A DNA stretch of 64,000 nt from Planctomycetales bacterium (lineage in GTDB: Bacteria; Planctomycetota; Phycisphaerae; SM23-33): the NCBI GenBank assembly GCA_030612725.1, contig JAUWNJ010000001.1, positions 1-64,000 on the forward strand. The letters run 5' to 3'. A program made the position numbers and the translations under genes. Positions 25,016 through 34,414 of this stretch are shown piece by piece (within the stretch, counting starts at the first letter, position 1; every line of letters begins with the position of its first letter). The notes beneath the pieces are model-generated. The model made no database searches, had not been told where the DNA came from, and saw only the letters and a list, made by a program, of their open reading frames with translations.

Positions 25016-27826
25016 TTGATGTCCGCGGAATCACAAAACGTTTCGTCTTTGCCCGTACCGGTCGCTGACGGGGTTCTCGGTCGCCTTGCGGTGGGGGCCT
25101 TGCTGGTTCTCGCTGCGTGCATGCTCGTTACCCTCGTGTTCACGACGCTGATGGTAACGGGAACCGCTCAGACGGACACGAGCGCAGCCGCCGAGCAAAT
25201 AGACCGACTCTTCCCCTACATAATGGCGTCAGGCGCTCTGGCCGGTGTGCTGGCGGGCGTATGTTCTTTCGCGCTGGCGGTACGGCAGCGAGGCAGGTCG
25301 CAGGCTGGGTGGACCGTGATGCTTGTAGTGGCGGGCGTCTCGGCCATTGCCGCAGCGAGCACGATGATACTGGGAACCGTTACCGCCGCCGGGGTAATGC
25401 AGTTACCCGTAGCCGGTGAAACCGGAATGAACTGGTGGGGTCAGGGTTCATCCGTTGCATTGTTGATCGCATGTGCTTTGTGGGCGATGCGATGCTGGCA
25501 GGGTCAGCGGACGCGAATCGTCCGCGGCGATTTCAATGACGCCGAGGCGAAAATCGCCGCCTGCCTGAAGCAGGTTACCGGCGGAAAACTTCTGGGGCAT
25601 CTACGGGGAGTATTGCTTTCGGCGGGACTGGTGGGGCTGGCGATATGCATTCCTGTGGATTTCTTCGCGATTGGACGCGCGGACGCCGGCGCCGGCGGGT
25701 TGGCTGGGGCGATGGTGCTGAGCGAGTCGGGAGTGGTTCTGTTTTGTCTTCTCCAGTGCTTGCTGCTCACAGCGGCGATGGCGGCGCTGATCGGAATGTT
25801 CCGCATCGGCTTAATTGGCGATGAGGCCAGTGGGATGGTGGGATTTACCGCCGGCGTATTCGCGTTTTTGTTCAGCGCGTGCGGCCTCTATCTATCCTTC
25901 GGCGATCAGATTCGCGTTCTGGGTCTGGGAATGCTGGTAATGGCTGTTCTTCTGGTTTACGGATTGTTTTTCGGTGTGGCGGTGTCCCGTTATGTTCTGG
26001 AACTTTGCCGTGAAAGTCGCCGTCCGCGCGACCTTGCCGACCTGATTCGCATATCGATTATTGCCGGTGCGACGTTTCCGCTCCTCGCGGTTCTCCAGCG
26101 GGCGCGTCGGCGCGTCCGTGCCAACCGTGCAATCGTCGCCGCCGGATGCGGTGTACTGGCCGTCATAATCGCACTGATGATACGGGGAATGTTCCCGAGC
26201 GTGTACGACTTCATGGACAAGATACAGTTCCTCCTGGTCATTATGACGGTACTGATGGCGGTGCTGGTCGGGCATATTATGAATCCGGCGGAAAAGAGGT
26301 GGCCTAAAGCGAGATTGGTCGCATTGGTGCTGCTGACGACGGGATGCCTGGCGGTGGTTGTCAACTCCGATAAGGCAATGGCTTCGGTGCGACCCAAAGT
26401 CTTCCAGTACACACCCCTGGGCAAGTACAGCCTGAACGTAATCGAATGGCTCGTCGCGCCGAACGAACCGATGACGCATATCGACGCAGGCTGGAAACCG
26501 CCGATCCTCAAAGCTCCGTCCATAGGCTCGAAACGCGAAATCATCAACGCCCTGAAGAAGAAAAAGCCGCTGACCATACTCATCATCTGGGACGCCGCCA
26601 GGCCTGACCGGATGAGTCTCCACGGGTACCAGCGAAGTCGACCGCCGCTCCTGGCGACTACGCCGAATCTCGATAAGTACAAGAGTGAATTTCTGCGATT
26701 TACCAATGCGTTCTCGCAGGCGACGGCGACCAGTTGTTCCATGCGGCATCTCTTTACCGGACGGTACTCCTCGCGATGGATGCTCAAGACCGAGGGGATA
26801 GCACCCTTCTGGACGAACGAATTAATCCGCGCCGGTTATCACGACTTCTTTATGAACATCATCGGAAGCGATTACAACGGACTGAGCCTGGAGGCCTTTT
26901 ATCGCGATATGCCGGCGTCCCAGAGGTCTCGACTGGAACTGCTCGATTGCGCGCTGTGCCCTAAAGAAAACCTCAAAAAGGGACAGAAACACGAGCGAAA
27001 AGCGACACCGGAACTGCTGCGAAAACTCGCTAACAAACCCAAGTTCATCGAGTGCAACCGTCAGAACGAACAAAAAGCGGTGCATGACCTGCTGGCGTTC
27101 CTGGAAACGCAAACCGACACGCACGGCAGCGGAGTCTTCGCGTATATCCACATGGACGCCACGCATACGCCATGGTCGAGGTTCAAGGAGGTCGAAGACT
27201 TCGGCGACAGTAAACAGAACAGATACGACCAGACCATGCGATACAGCGACATGATCGTCGGGGAACTGATCGAAGGGCTGAAAAAACTCGCAATGTGGGA
27301 CGATACGATCCTGATAGTTACTGCCGACCACGGAACGGGCCTGAACGATCATGACAAGTACGGCGGGTTCCACCCGTGGTTCGAGCAGATACACATCCCG
27401 CTCGTGGTGAAGATTCCCGGCGTTCCGGGAAGGGAAATCGACACAATGGTCGGACTGTTCGACCTTGGGCCGACGCTGATGGATGTGTTCTACCCCGACA
27501 CGCTCGATAATTACGAGGGGCGAAGCCTCTTCCCCGTGATTCTCGATAACCAGAAGTGGCCCAAGCGGGTCATGTTCGGCCTGAATGCCTTTGCGAATTG
27601 TTACTATGTTATCGCTGCCGACGGGTTCCACTATATCCGCCAGCGGACCGACCGATACGAGCAGTTGTATAACTGGCGCCAAGACCAGGCCGAGAAGAAA
27701 GACCTGATGGGCATCGACTTTGACGCAGTTCGTCTCAATCGCACGCGGATGAACTGGTTCCTGAACGTCCACGGCAAGGGGCGCGGATATACTAATCCCT
27801 ACCACTGGTGCAAGCCGCCGGAGTAA
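25016..27826 (+). CDS. Polytopic membrane protein with alkaline-phosphatase-superfamily (sulfatase/phosphotransferase) domain
   Basis: 936 residues. The first about 480 form a membrane domain of roughly ten or more helices; the last about 420 form a sulfatase-fold domain. Metal-site motifs are visible: WDAARPDR with D526, and TADHGTG with D771 and H772. The usual formylglycine motif (C/S-x-P-x-R) is missing; the segment is ATATSCSMRHLFTG, with T570/T572 where phosphoethanolamine and LTA-type transferases have a threonine nucleophile. So it may be a phosphotransferase or hydrolase rather than a sulfatase. The start follows an AAGCAGG region; an alternative start within the first residues is possible. 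Confidence 0.85.
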   Translation: MMSAESQNVSSLPVPVADGVLGRLAVGALLVLAACMLVTLVFTTLMVTGTAQTDTSAAAEQIDRLFPYIMASGALAGVLAGVCSFALAVRQRGRSQAGWTVMLVVAGVSAIAAASTMILGTVTAAGVMQLPVAGETGMNWWGQGSSVALLIACALWAMRCWQGQRTRIVRGDFNDAEAKIAACLKQVTGGKLLGHLRGVLLSAGLVGLAICIPVDFFAIGRADAGAGGLAGAMVLSESGVVLFCLLQCLLLTAAMAALIGMFRIGLIGDEASGMVGFTAGVFAFLFSACGLYLSFGDQIRVLGLGMLVMAVLLVYGLFFGVAVSRYVLELCRESRRPRDLADLIRISIIAGATFPLLAVLQRARRRVRANRAIVAAGCGVLAVIIALMIRGMFPSVYDFMDKIQFLLVIMTVLMAVLVGHIMNPAEKRWPKARLVALVLLTTGCLAVVVNSDKAMASVRPKVFQYTPLGKYSLNVIEWLVAPNEPMTHIDAGWKPPILKAPSIGSKREIINALKKKKPLTILIIWDAARPDRMSLHGYQRSRPPLLATTPNLDKYKSEFLRFTNAFSQATATSCSMRHLFTGRYSSRWMLKTEGIAPFWTNELIRAGYHDFFMNIIGSDYNGLSLEAFYRDMPASQRSRLELLDCALCPKENLKKGQKHERKATPELLRKLANKPKFIECNRQNEQKAVHDLLAFLETQTDTHGSGVFAYIHMDATHTPWSRFKEVEDFGDSKQNRYDQTMRYSDMIVGELIEGLKKLAMWDDTILIVTADHGTGLNDHDKYGGFHPWFEQIHIPLVVKIPGVPGREIDTMVGLFDLGPTLMDVFYPDTLDNYEGRSLFPVILDNQKWPKRVMFGLNAFANCYYVIAADGFHYIRQRTDRYEQLYNWRQDQAEKKDLMGIDFDAVRLNRTRMNWFLNVHGKGRGYTNPYHWCKPPE

Positions 27827-27860
27827 ATGTCGCCGAACGGGAGGCTTTCGGAGGTAAAAA

Positions 27861-27980
27861 AATGAATATTGAATAATGAACAGAGAATGTTGAAGTTTGA
27901 AGTAAAAGAAACAGGTCGCATCAGAGTCTTTTTTCACTTCGTAATTCAAAATTCCTTGTTCATTATTCAATATTCTCTTT
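27861..27980. repeat. MITE-like palindromic repeat, left copy
   Basis: About 120 bases with terminal inverted repeats (aatattgaataatgaaca at one end, tgttcattattcaatatt at the other). By eye its reverse complement differs from the right copy at 28506-28625 in only about five positions. No coding capacity. Confidence 0.85.
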
Positions 27981-28004
27981 AAGCACGTTACAGGGTTCAA
28001 TGAT

Positions 28005-28499
28005 ATGAAGATAGGTATCGTTTCTGATTCGCACGGAAAGGTTTCCGTGCTTCGCCGCGCGTTGGCGTTGCTTGTCGAGCGAGGCGCAGAGGCAATCGTA
28101 CACTGCGGGGATATCGGAAGCGGCGAATGTATAACCGCCCTGTCCGAAACAAACTTACCCGCATACGCCGTAGCCGGGAATATGGATCGCCACGCCCGGA
28201 GGCTGCAAAGCCAGGCAGACGCCGATAACGTCCGCTTCAGCATGGACACCATCCTGATTCCGCTGGGCGACGATAAATACCTCGCAGCCACCCACGGTAA
28301 CAACCCGCGAATAATGGCTGAACTGATTGCCGACGAACGGTTTGACTACCTTTGCCACGGACACACGCACCAGCCTCGCGACGAGAAGATCGGCTCGACG
28401 CGAGTGATTAATCCCGGTGCGCTGCGTCACGCGCACCCGCCCTCGGCGGCAATTCTCGATACCGAAACCGACACCGTCGAACATTTCCCGGTGCGGTAG
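28005..28499 (+). CDS. YfcE/MJ0936-type metallophosphoesterase
   Basis: 164 residues, normal for this compact family. The five metal motifs are in order: SDSHG (D8, H10), HCGDIG (D36), AGNMD (N59), ATHGNN and HGHTHQP. The active site binds two metal ions and hydrolyses phosphodiesters or phosphomonoesters; the cellular substrate is usually unknown. The protein is cytoplasmic. The gene lies alone, 178 nt downstream of the membrane sulfatase-like gene, and is enclosed by inverted 120-bp repeats. Confidence 0.93.
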   Translation: MKIGIVSDSHGKVSVLRRALALLVERGAEAIVHCGDIGSGECITALSETNLPAYAVAGNMDRHARRLQSQADADNVRFSMDTILIPLGDDKYLAATHGNNPRIMAELIADERFDYLCHGHTHQPRDEKIGSTRVINPGALRHAHPPSAAILDTETDTVEHFPVR

Positions 28500-28505
28500 A
28501 TGAAA

Positions 28506-28625
28506 AAGAGAATATTGAATAATGAACAAAGAATTTTGAATTACGAAGTGAAAAAAGACCCTAAGGCGGCCTGTTTCTTTTACTTCAAACTTCAACATTC
28601 TCTGTTCATTATTCAATATTCATTT
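28506..28625. repeat. MITE-like palindromic repeat, right copy
   Basis: Inverted copy of 27861-27980, beginning about six bases after the phosphoesterase stop codon. It can fold into a long hairpin, and could also act as its terminator. Confidence 0.85.
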
Positions 28626-28749
28626 TTTTACCTATGCCCTACGCCCTGCGCCCTACACCCTTTCATAATAAAATTGAAACAAAACGCCCCTTTGTGCGTC
28701 TAACGTCCAGGGTGTATAATCTACTCCGACATAACTCATCGAAAGGACA

Positions 28750-30690
28750 ATGATGTTTAAGCATATGATGTTGCGTTTATTGTGTGGGCTGGCGGTATTG
28801 GCGTGTATGTCGGTGCAGGCAATGGGGCAGACCAAAAAAATCCCCAACGGGCTGCACATACCCCAGGGTAATCAAAGACACTTCAACGTCACACTGCGCG
28901 ACGGTACAGGAAAGCAATGGCAGTTCCAGCGCTACCTCAACGTTTATAGCGGGTTAAACTACGTCTATAGCGGCGGGCTTTATTGCCAGGTCAGCGGGTC
29001 CAACGTCCGGTCCAGCAACAACATGGTATGGATGAACAATGCCGGCGACGAGATAGAGATCGGCCCGTACACACGCAACAACTGCCAGATTTACCGACGG
29101 GCCAAGGTTTATCGTGACCGGGGTCTGACGCGATGGATGGACATCTTCGTCAACACGACTTCTTCCAAGCAGGTCGTTCCGGTACGGATTTACACAAGTC
29201 TCCGTCGCGGCGTCTCGCGCGTGATTACCTCATCGGGGGCAAGCACTTTCGGTAAAAAAGACTGGGCGTTCATTACCGAGCATCAGGGCGTAAGTCTGCT
29301 CCACGTCGTTTGTCGCAAAGGCGGGAAAGTGCGTCCGACAGTCAGCGCCGCCGGCAGCACAATAAACGTGAATTACTCCATTACCGTTCCGCCCAAGGGC
29401 GTGGCGGTGTTGTGCTATTTTGAGGCCCAGGCCTCCAGTACAAGCGAACTCCAAAAGACATTATCGAAGTTTAACGCCTCCCATCTGTTGAGTGATCTTC
29501 CCTCCGCCGTTCGCATGCTCATCGTCAATTTCCGAAGCGGCGGCGGAATTGAGGACATCACGCTGGATCGCAGCGGGACCGCCGACGTGGTAATCCGGAA
29601 AAACGGGGACGTGATCTCCGGTAAAATCACCAATAAAGAATTCGTCATCGAACCGTTTTTCGGCGAACTGACTCTACCGGCCGATAAGGTCATCGGATTT
29701 GTCGCTGTGAGCGGACAGGAATCAACCGTGCACGCGGTGGTCGAAGGCGGGCAGGTTATTACCGGAAAACTCAAGAACGCCGTCATTACACTGACCATTC
29801 CTACCGGTGGGGAACTGAAGATACCTTTTACTCATATCAAGGAGTGTTCCTACCGTATCAGCAAGGCGAAAAGCGACGATGTCCTCAACTCCGGTTCGTT
29901 AATCGTCCTTCGGACGGGTGATCGTCTGGCGTTCGATCCTTCCGACTTGAAATGCACGTTCAGGACCCGTCACGGACCGATCAAACTTCTCGGGAAAGAC
30001 CTTCGGGGAATTTCGCTGGACCACCAAAACAGAGGCGTCCATCGCGCTCTATTCGTCAACGGCTCAATGCTGGCGGGGATACTGGAACCCGAAAAAATCG
30101 TCCTGCCACTGAAACTCGGACCTGAACTGAACGTCTCACGCAATATGATCCTGGCAATTTACTTCGCCGAAAAAGAGGAAGACGATTCGGCGAAAACGCA
30201 CGTGATTCTCAATAATGAAGACGAACTTTTCGGGCGACTCGTCGATAAGGCGTTTGAAGTGATTACCGATTTCGGAACGATCAGCGTCAAACCGGAAAAC
30301 GTCACGGAAATATCTTTCAGCGTCCAGGACCCGGGTCAGGCCACTATAAAAATGTGGGACGGTTCCACCCTTCGGGGAAAACTTCGCACCAAAACGCTTC
30401 GCTTCGCCGTCAAGCCAGGACCCGAACTGGACCTGCACGTCGGGCATATCGTAGAGATCGTCAGGCCTGACGCGCTTCCTCCGGATAAAACCGTCAAACT
30501 CGTCGAAAAATATATCGCAATGCTGTCGGCTGCTAATTACAAGGACAGGCAGGAGGCGCAGGAGGAGTTAATCCACATGGGTCCGACAATCGCCCCGCTC
30601 CTGCTCGAACACGTCAAAGACCCCGACCTGGAAGTCCGGCAGCGAATCCGCAACATACTCGACAAACTGGGCGTAAAAGCGCCCGGATAA
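28750..30690 (+). CDS. Secreted repeat protein of unknown function (paralogue 1)
   Basis: 646 residues. A signal peptide (LRLLCGLAVLACMSVQAMG) leads to a beta-rich domain (about 35-250) with motifs MVWMNNAGDEIEIGP and TRWMDIFVNTT. Then six copies of a roughly 35-residue unit follow. The pattern is an NG- or DG-type turn, then xLxGxL, then an FGxL-type strand and a final I/V-rich strand; examples are NGDVISGKITNKEF and DGSTLRGKLRTKT. The C-terminus (about 590-646) is a HEAT-like helical pair (APLLLEHVKDPDLEVRQRI). The repeat is probably Sm-like or beta-barrel-like (inference). The next gene is a paralogue. Confidence 0.8.
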   Translation: MMFKHMMLRLLCGLAVLACMSVQAMGQTKKIPNGLHIPQGNQRHFNVTLRDGTGKQWQFQRYLNVYSGLNYVYSGGLYCQVSGSNVRSSNNMVWMNNAGDEIEIGPYTRNNCQIYRRAKVYRDRGLTRWMDIFVNTTSSKQVVPVRIYTSLRRGVSRVITSSGASTFGKKDWAFITEHQGVSLLHVVCRKGGKVRPTVSAAGSTINVNYSITVPPKGVAVLCYFEAQASSTSELQKTLSKFNASHLLSDLPSAVRMLIVNFRSGGGIEDITLDRSGTADVVIRKNGDVISGKITNKEFVIEPFFGELTLPADKVIGFVAVSGQESTVHAVVEGGQVITGKLKNAVITLTIPTGGELKIPFTHIKECSYRISKAKSDDVLNSGSLIVLRTGDRLAFDPSDLKCTFRTRHGPIKLLGKDLRGISLDHQNRGVHRALFVNGSMLAGILEPEKIVLPLKLGPELNVSRNMILAIYFAEKEEDDSAKTHVILNNEDELFGRLVDKAFEVITDFGTISVKPENVTEISFSVQDPGQATIKMWDGSTLRGKLRTKTLRFAVKPGPELDLHVGHIVEIVRPDALPPDKTVKLVEKYIAMLSAANYKDRQEAQEELIHMGPTIAPLLLEHVKDPDLEVRQRIRNILDKLGVKAPG

Positions 30691-30726
30691 AATGACTAAT
30701 GACCAATGAAAGAGCGAGCGAAGACA

Positions 30727-32934
30727 ATGAGATATACAATTAGTCTAGGCGTTGTATTGTTCCTGATTACCGGTAGCGCGGCGGTTTCGCTTGCGCAGGT
30801 TGCGCAGATAAGACTCGAAGTCAGAAGCAAAAAAAGAATCTCGCCCCCGCCAACCACACCGGTCACATCGGCCAAGGGGGGTATTCACCTTCCCGGCGGG
30901 CGAAGCTCCGGTCTTCCGTGGGTTACGACGGATTCGTCAGGCTACCGATGGGACATCGCAGGCAATGGGACGGTCGCCGACGGAAGTAATGACGCTTACG
31001 ACGGAGGGATGCAGTTGCAGGTCAGCGGAGCGGCTTTTTCTTCTCGATCTACCGCAAAATTGAGCGCCGACGGTAAGGAAATCGAATTGGGCCCATGGCG
31101 GCAGGGAAACCTCAACGTCTCCCGTCGGATATTCATCAACAAAAAGTCCGGCTACTGTCGATGGATCGACATCTTCGAAAACACCACCTCTGTGAAGGTG
31201 GATGTTTCCCTTCGCTACTATTTCAACATGGGAGAAACGACGAACCGGACTCGCACAACCTCAGGCGTCGCCACTCCGACGGCTGGGGACTGGGGAATTG
31301 TAACGGCTGGGGCGGCGAACTCTTCTCGCCCGGCCATTGTACACGTCTTCGCGACACCCGACGCAAAATTCAGACCGACTTTCTCGTTTTCACAAAGCAA
31401 CGACAGCCTGTACTACAACGCCACAATCAAGGTTCCTGCCAATAAGGCCGTCGCTCTGTGCTTTTTCGAGGCTCAACGGCGTCCTTACGACAAGGCGGTA
31501 GGATTCCTTAAAGACTTCGACCCCGCCGCCGAGATGCTGCTGGTTCCTCTGCCGTTGCGAAAAATAATTCTGAACATGACCGACGGCGGTACGTTGACCC
31601 TCGGCAGCCTCAAACTCAAGCGCGACAAGAAGGTCGATCTTCTCATTCTCGGTAACGGTAATGAACTTCGCGGCAGGATAATCAATAAAGAGTATGTGCT
31701 GCGAACTGATTTCGGCCTGTTGAAGATACCGGCCGATGCGGTTATCGGTCTGTCGGGTCGGTCGCGCGTGCACAATCGCGTACACCTGGCGATGACCGGA
31801 GGGCAGATAATCGCCGGCGAACTGACCAGCGGACCTGTGGCGATCAAACTTTCCGACGGAACCGAACTGAAAATCGAGGCGAAGGGTTTGGCCCTTGCGA
31901 CCTACCGCATATCGCCGGAAAAACCCCCAAAACTCACCACCACCAATTCGATGGCTGTATTTCGAACCGGGGCAAGGCTCGCTTTTGAGGGTACCACCGC
32001 TCCGCTGACGTTCCTTACGCCGTACGGTACGATTGACCTTTCAGCCGAAGGATTGCGGTCAGTCGAGATGGACACACCCGCCGGCGGGCTGCACCGGGCG
32101 ATATTCCGCAACGGATCGACGCTCGCGGGCCTGCTGAAGAACGATCAAATCGGACTGAAACTCCAACTCGCCCCAGCCACGCTCGCCGAAGGAAAATCGA
32201 CCGTAGAGGTCTCGCGCCGTCAACTCAAGCAATTCTTCTTTACGGGCAAACCGATCAAAACCCAAGTCCAAGCCAGTCTTACCTTCCGGAACACCGATAA
32301 AATCTTCGGCGACTTCGCCGATAAGAAACTGACCATTCGCGGTAATCTCGGAGATATCTCGGTGGATTCTTACAAGGTCGCCCAAGCCGAATTCAGCGCC
32401 GCCGCTCCGGGGCAGGTCAAACTGACCTTGCGGAGCGGAACCGTACTGAACGGGAAACTCGCCGACGATTACATAAAATTCAAAATCGAACCAGGCCCTG
32501 TCCTCAAAATCTTCACCGGGCATATCAAATCAATCACCGGCGCTACCAAGCCGGCAACTACGAACGAAATCCCTAAATCCGCCACGCCAACAACACGCAC
32601 CGGCAGGATTTCATCTGCCGAAGCAGCAAAAAAAGAGGCCGAGATTAAACAACTGAAACTGGCCATGGCGGACATGAGAGCCAACCGGGCAAAGATTGAA
32701 GCGGTAACGACAGCTCTCCATGCAAAACTGGCCAAGGGTGCCAATAATCCGGAGACGCAGGCGCAACTACAGAAACTCCAGAATCGTCACGATCAAATGC
32801 TCGACAAAATGAAGAGCAAAGAGGAAGAACTTGCCAAAAGGATCACCGAGGTCGAGGCCTCGCTGAAAAAAATCCGGTCAGGAAAGTGGGTTTATAATGG
32901 CAGCAAGTGGGTAAAAATCACCAAGAAACCGTAG
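30727..32934 (+). CDS. Secreted repeat protein of unknown function (paralogue 2) with coiled-coil tail
   Basis: About 735 residues. The start is taken at ATG 30727, next to the signal peptide (MRYTISLGVVLFLITGSAAVSLA); an ATG 21 bases upstream is possible. The domain order copies the previous gene: beta-rich domain (RWIDIFENTT, AVALCFFEAQ) and six copies of the same repeat (NGNELRGRIINKEY, NGSTLAGLLKN, SGTVLNGKLADD). The C-terminus differs: in place of HEAT helices there is a charged coiled coil (about 625-720) and a short KWVYNGSKWVKITKKP tail. The 36-nt spacing and same strand suggest an operon. No recognised enzyme motif. Confidence 0.8.
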   Translation: MRYTISLGVVLFLITGSAAVSLAQVAQIRLEVRSKKRISPPPTTPVTSAKGGIHLPGGRSSGLPWVTTDSSGYRWDIAGNGTVADGSNDAYDGGMQLQVSGAAFSSRSTAKLSADGKEIELGPWRQGNLNVSRRIFINKKSGYCRWIDIFENTTSVKVDVSLRYYFNMGETTNRTRTTSGVATPTAGDWGIVTAGAANSSRPAIVHVFATPDAKFRPTFSFSQSNDSLYYNATIKVPANKAVALCFFEAQRRPYDKAVGFLKDFDPAAEMLLVPLPLRKIILNMTDGGTLTLGSLKLKRDKKVDLLILGNGNELRGRIINKEYVLRTDFGLLKIPADAVIGLSGRSRVHNRVHLAMTGGQIIAGELTSGPVAIKLSDGTELKIEAKGLALATYRISPEKPPKLTTTNSMAVFRTGARLAFEGTTAPLTFLTPYGTIDLSAEGLRSVEMDTPAGGLHRAIFRNGSTLAGLLKNDQIGLKLQLAPATLAEGKSTVEVSRRQLKQFFFTGKPIKTQVQASLTFRNTDKIFGDFADKKLTIRGNLGDISVDSYKVAQAEFSAAAPGQVKLTLRSGTVLNGKLADDYIKFKIEPGPVLKIFTGHIKSITGATKPATTNEIPKSATPTTRTGRISSAEAAKKEAEIKQLKLAMADMRANRAKIEAVTTALHAKLAKGANNPETQAQLQKLQNRHDQMLDKMKSKEEELAKRITEVEASLKKIRSGKWVYNGSKWVKITKKP

Positions 32935-32948
32935 CAATCTGTTATACC

Positions 32949-33096
32949 GCGCACGAAAAGTTACTGCGTTCAGTATGAGGAGCACCTTACGAGCCGCGAG
33001 AAGTAAAGGAGCGGTCATCAAAACTCTCACATCGGTCTGACCGCTCCCTCACGGTCGCGGCTCATTTATCTCGACATCGCATTAACTTTTCATGCG
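32949..33096. repeat. MITE-like element with terminal inverted repeats
   Basis: Ends are cgcacgaaaagtta and taacttttcatgcg (14 nt, one mismatch). Inside, ggagcggtc and gaccgctcc form a second inverted pair. The stretch ccttacgagccgcga and tttatctcg recur at 63891-64000. Non-coding; may end transcription after 32934. Confidence 0.8.
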
Positions 33097-33168
33097 AGGT
33101 ATTGCATGTCATTTGATTTCCCCAACGTATGATTGACATCCGCGTCTTTACGGGCGACCTTATCTGTT

Positions 33169-34392
33169 ATGGGATTATCGGCAACCAAGGCGACAGCGGT
33201 TGGGGTTGTCCGTCGGCTTCGGGCGGCGGGGTACGAGGCGCTGCTGGCAGGGGGGTGCGTGCGCGATATGCTGATGGGGCATCGTGCCAGCGATTATGAC
33301 GTCGCCACCAGCGCAACGCCGCGACAGGTAAAGCAAATCTTCGGCCACGTGCTGATGATCGGGGCGAAGTTCGGCGTGGCAATGGTAATCATCAACCGCC
33401 GGACGATAGAAGTAACAACCTTCCGAAGCGACCTTTCCTATTCCGACGGCCGACGCCCCGACGGCGTGAAATTCGTTACCCCCAAGCGGGACGCCCAGCG
33501 GCGGGATTTCACAATCAACGGAATGTTCTACGACCCGATTTCCAGGCGTGTGATTGATTACGTCGGTGGGAAGAAAGACCTCCAAGCCGGCGTTATCCGC
33601 GCCATCGGCGATCCGGAGCGGCGATTCGCCGAGGATTACCTGCGGATGCTTCGGGCAGTGCGATTTGCCGGGCGCTTCGGCTTCCGCATCGAACGCGCCA
33701 CCGCCAGGGCAATCAAGCGCCGAGCCGGGCGAATAACGAAAATCAGCGGCGAACGTATCCGCGAAGAACTCGAAAAAATGTTCGCACGAAAACCGGCCCT
33801 GGCGACGCTGAAACAACTTCACAAACTCCAACTTATCAAAGCGATTCTTCCGGAACTGTTCGCTGATACTAACCATTGGTCGAAGGCGTCGAGGCGTGCC
33901 GGCGCCGTGTCCGAGCGGGGCGACGCACTTTTGACTATCGCTTCGCTGCTGTGCGACTTACCGGCCTCTGACATCCGCAGGATTGTCCGACGATGGGGCG
34001 GCTCGAACGAGATGCGAAAGTCGCTTCTCTGGATGAGCGAACATCTCGACGACTGGCGAACCGCTCATGAAATGTCCCTGGCCCAATTTAAGCGAATCCT
34101 CGCGCACAGGGATTTCCGGCGTCTCGAAATGCTTTGGCGTTTCGAGGAGCGTTTCGCCGACGGTGGGAAAAGCCGCAGCCTCGCCATCCGCCGACGAATC
34201 AAAGCAATCGACCCGAAACAGATCGACCCGCAGCCGCTGCTTACCGGAGCGGACCTCAAAGAGATAGGTCTCAAGGAAGGGGCGATTCTGGGACGAGTTC
34301 TTCGGAAACTTTACGACGCTCAATTGAACGAGCAGATTACCAACAGGCGAGATGCGCTGCGAATGGCAAGGAGCCTAATTACTGACCGCTGA
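33169..34392 (+). CDS. CCA-adding enzyme / poly(A) polymerase-type class II nucleotidyltransferase
   Basis: 407 residues from ATG 33169 (an upstream TTG is possible). The head domain has GGCVRD (28-33) and the metal-binding DYD (D42, D44). Motifs RRDFTINGMFYD and EDYLRMLRAVRFAGRFGF follow, as in bacterial tRNA CCA-adding enzymes and PcnB poly(A) polymerases. The enzyme adds CCA (or A) to tRNA 3' ends in the cytoplasm. Which of the two activities it has cannot be judged from sequence alone. It faces the fabF gene tail to tail, with only 22 nt between. Confidence 0.9.
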   Translation: MGLSATKATAVGVVRRLRAAGYEALLAGGCVRDMLMGHRASDYDVATSATPRQVKQIFGHVLMIGAKFGVAMVIINRRTIEVTTFRSDLSYSDGRRPDGVKFVTPKRDAQRRDFTINGMFYDPISRRVIDYVGGKKDLQAGVIRAIGDPERRFAEDYLRMLRAVRFAGRFGFRIERATARAIKRRAGRITKISGERIREELEKMFARKPALATLKQLHKLQLIKAILPELFADTNHWSKASRRAGAVSERGDALLTIASLLCDLPASDIRRIVRRWGGSNEMRKSLLWMSEHLDDWRTAHEMSLAQFKRILAHRDFRRLEMLWRFEERFADGGKSRSLAIRRRIKAIDPKQIDPQPLLTGADLKEIGLKEGAILGRVLRKLYDAQLNEQITNRRDALRMARSLITDR

Positions 34393-34414
34393 CTGCTGAA
34401 GGCTGAATGCTTTT

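Noticed and set aside
26822-28303. 493-codon minus-strand open frame opposite the sulfatase-like and phosphoesterase genes
   Set aside because: Antisense to genes with clear motifs; codon pattern is the mirror of the real frame and it crosses the MITE-like repeat.
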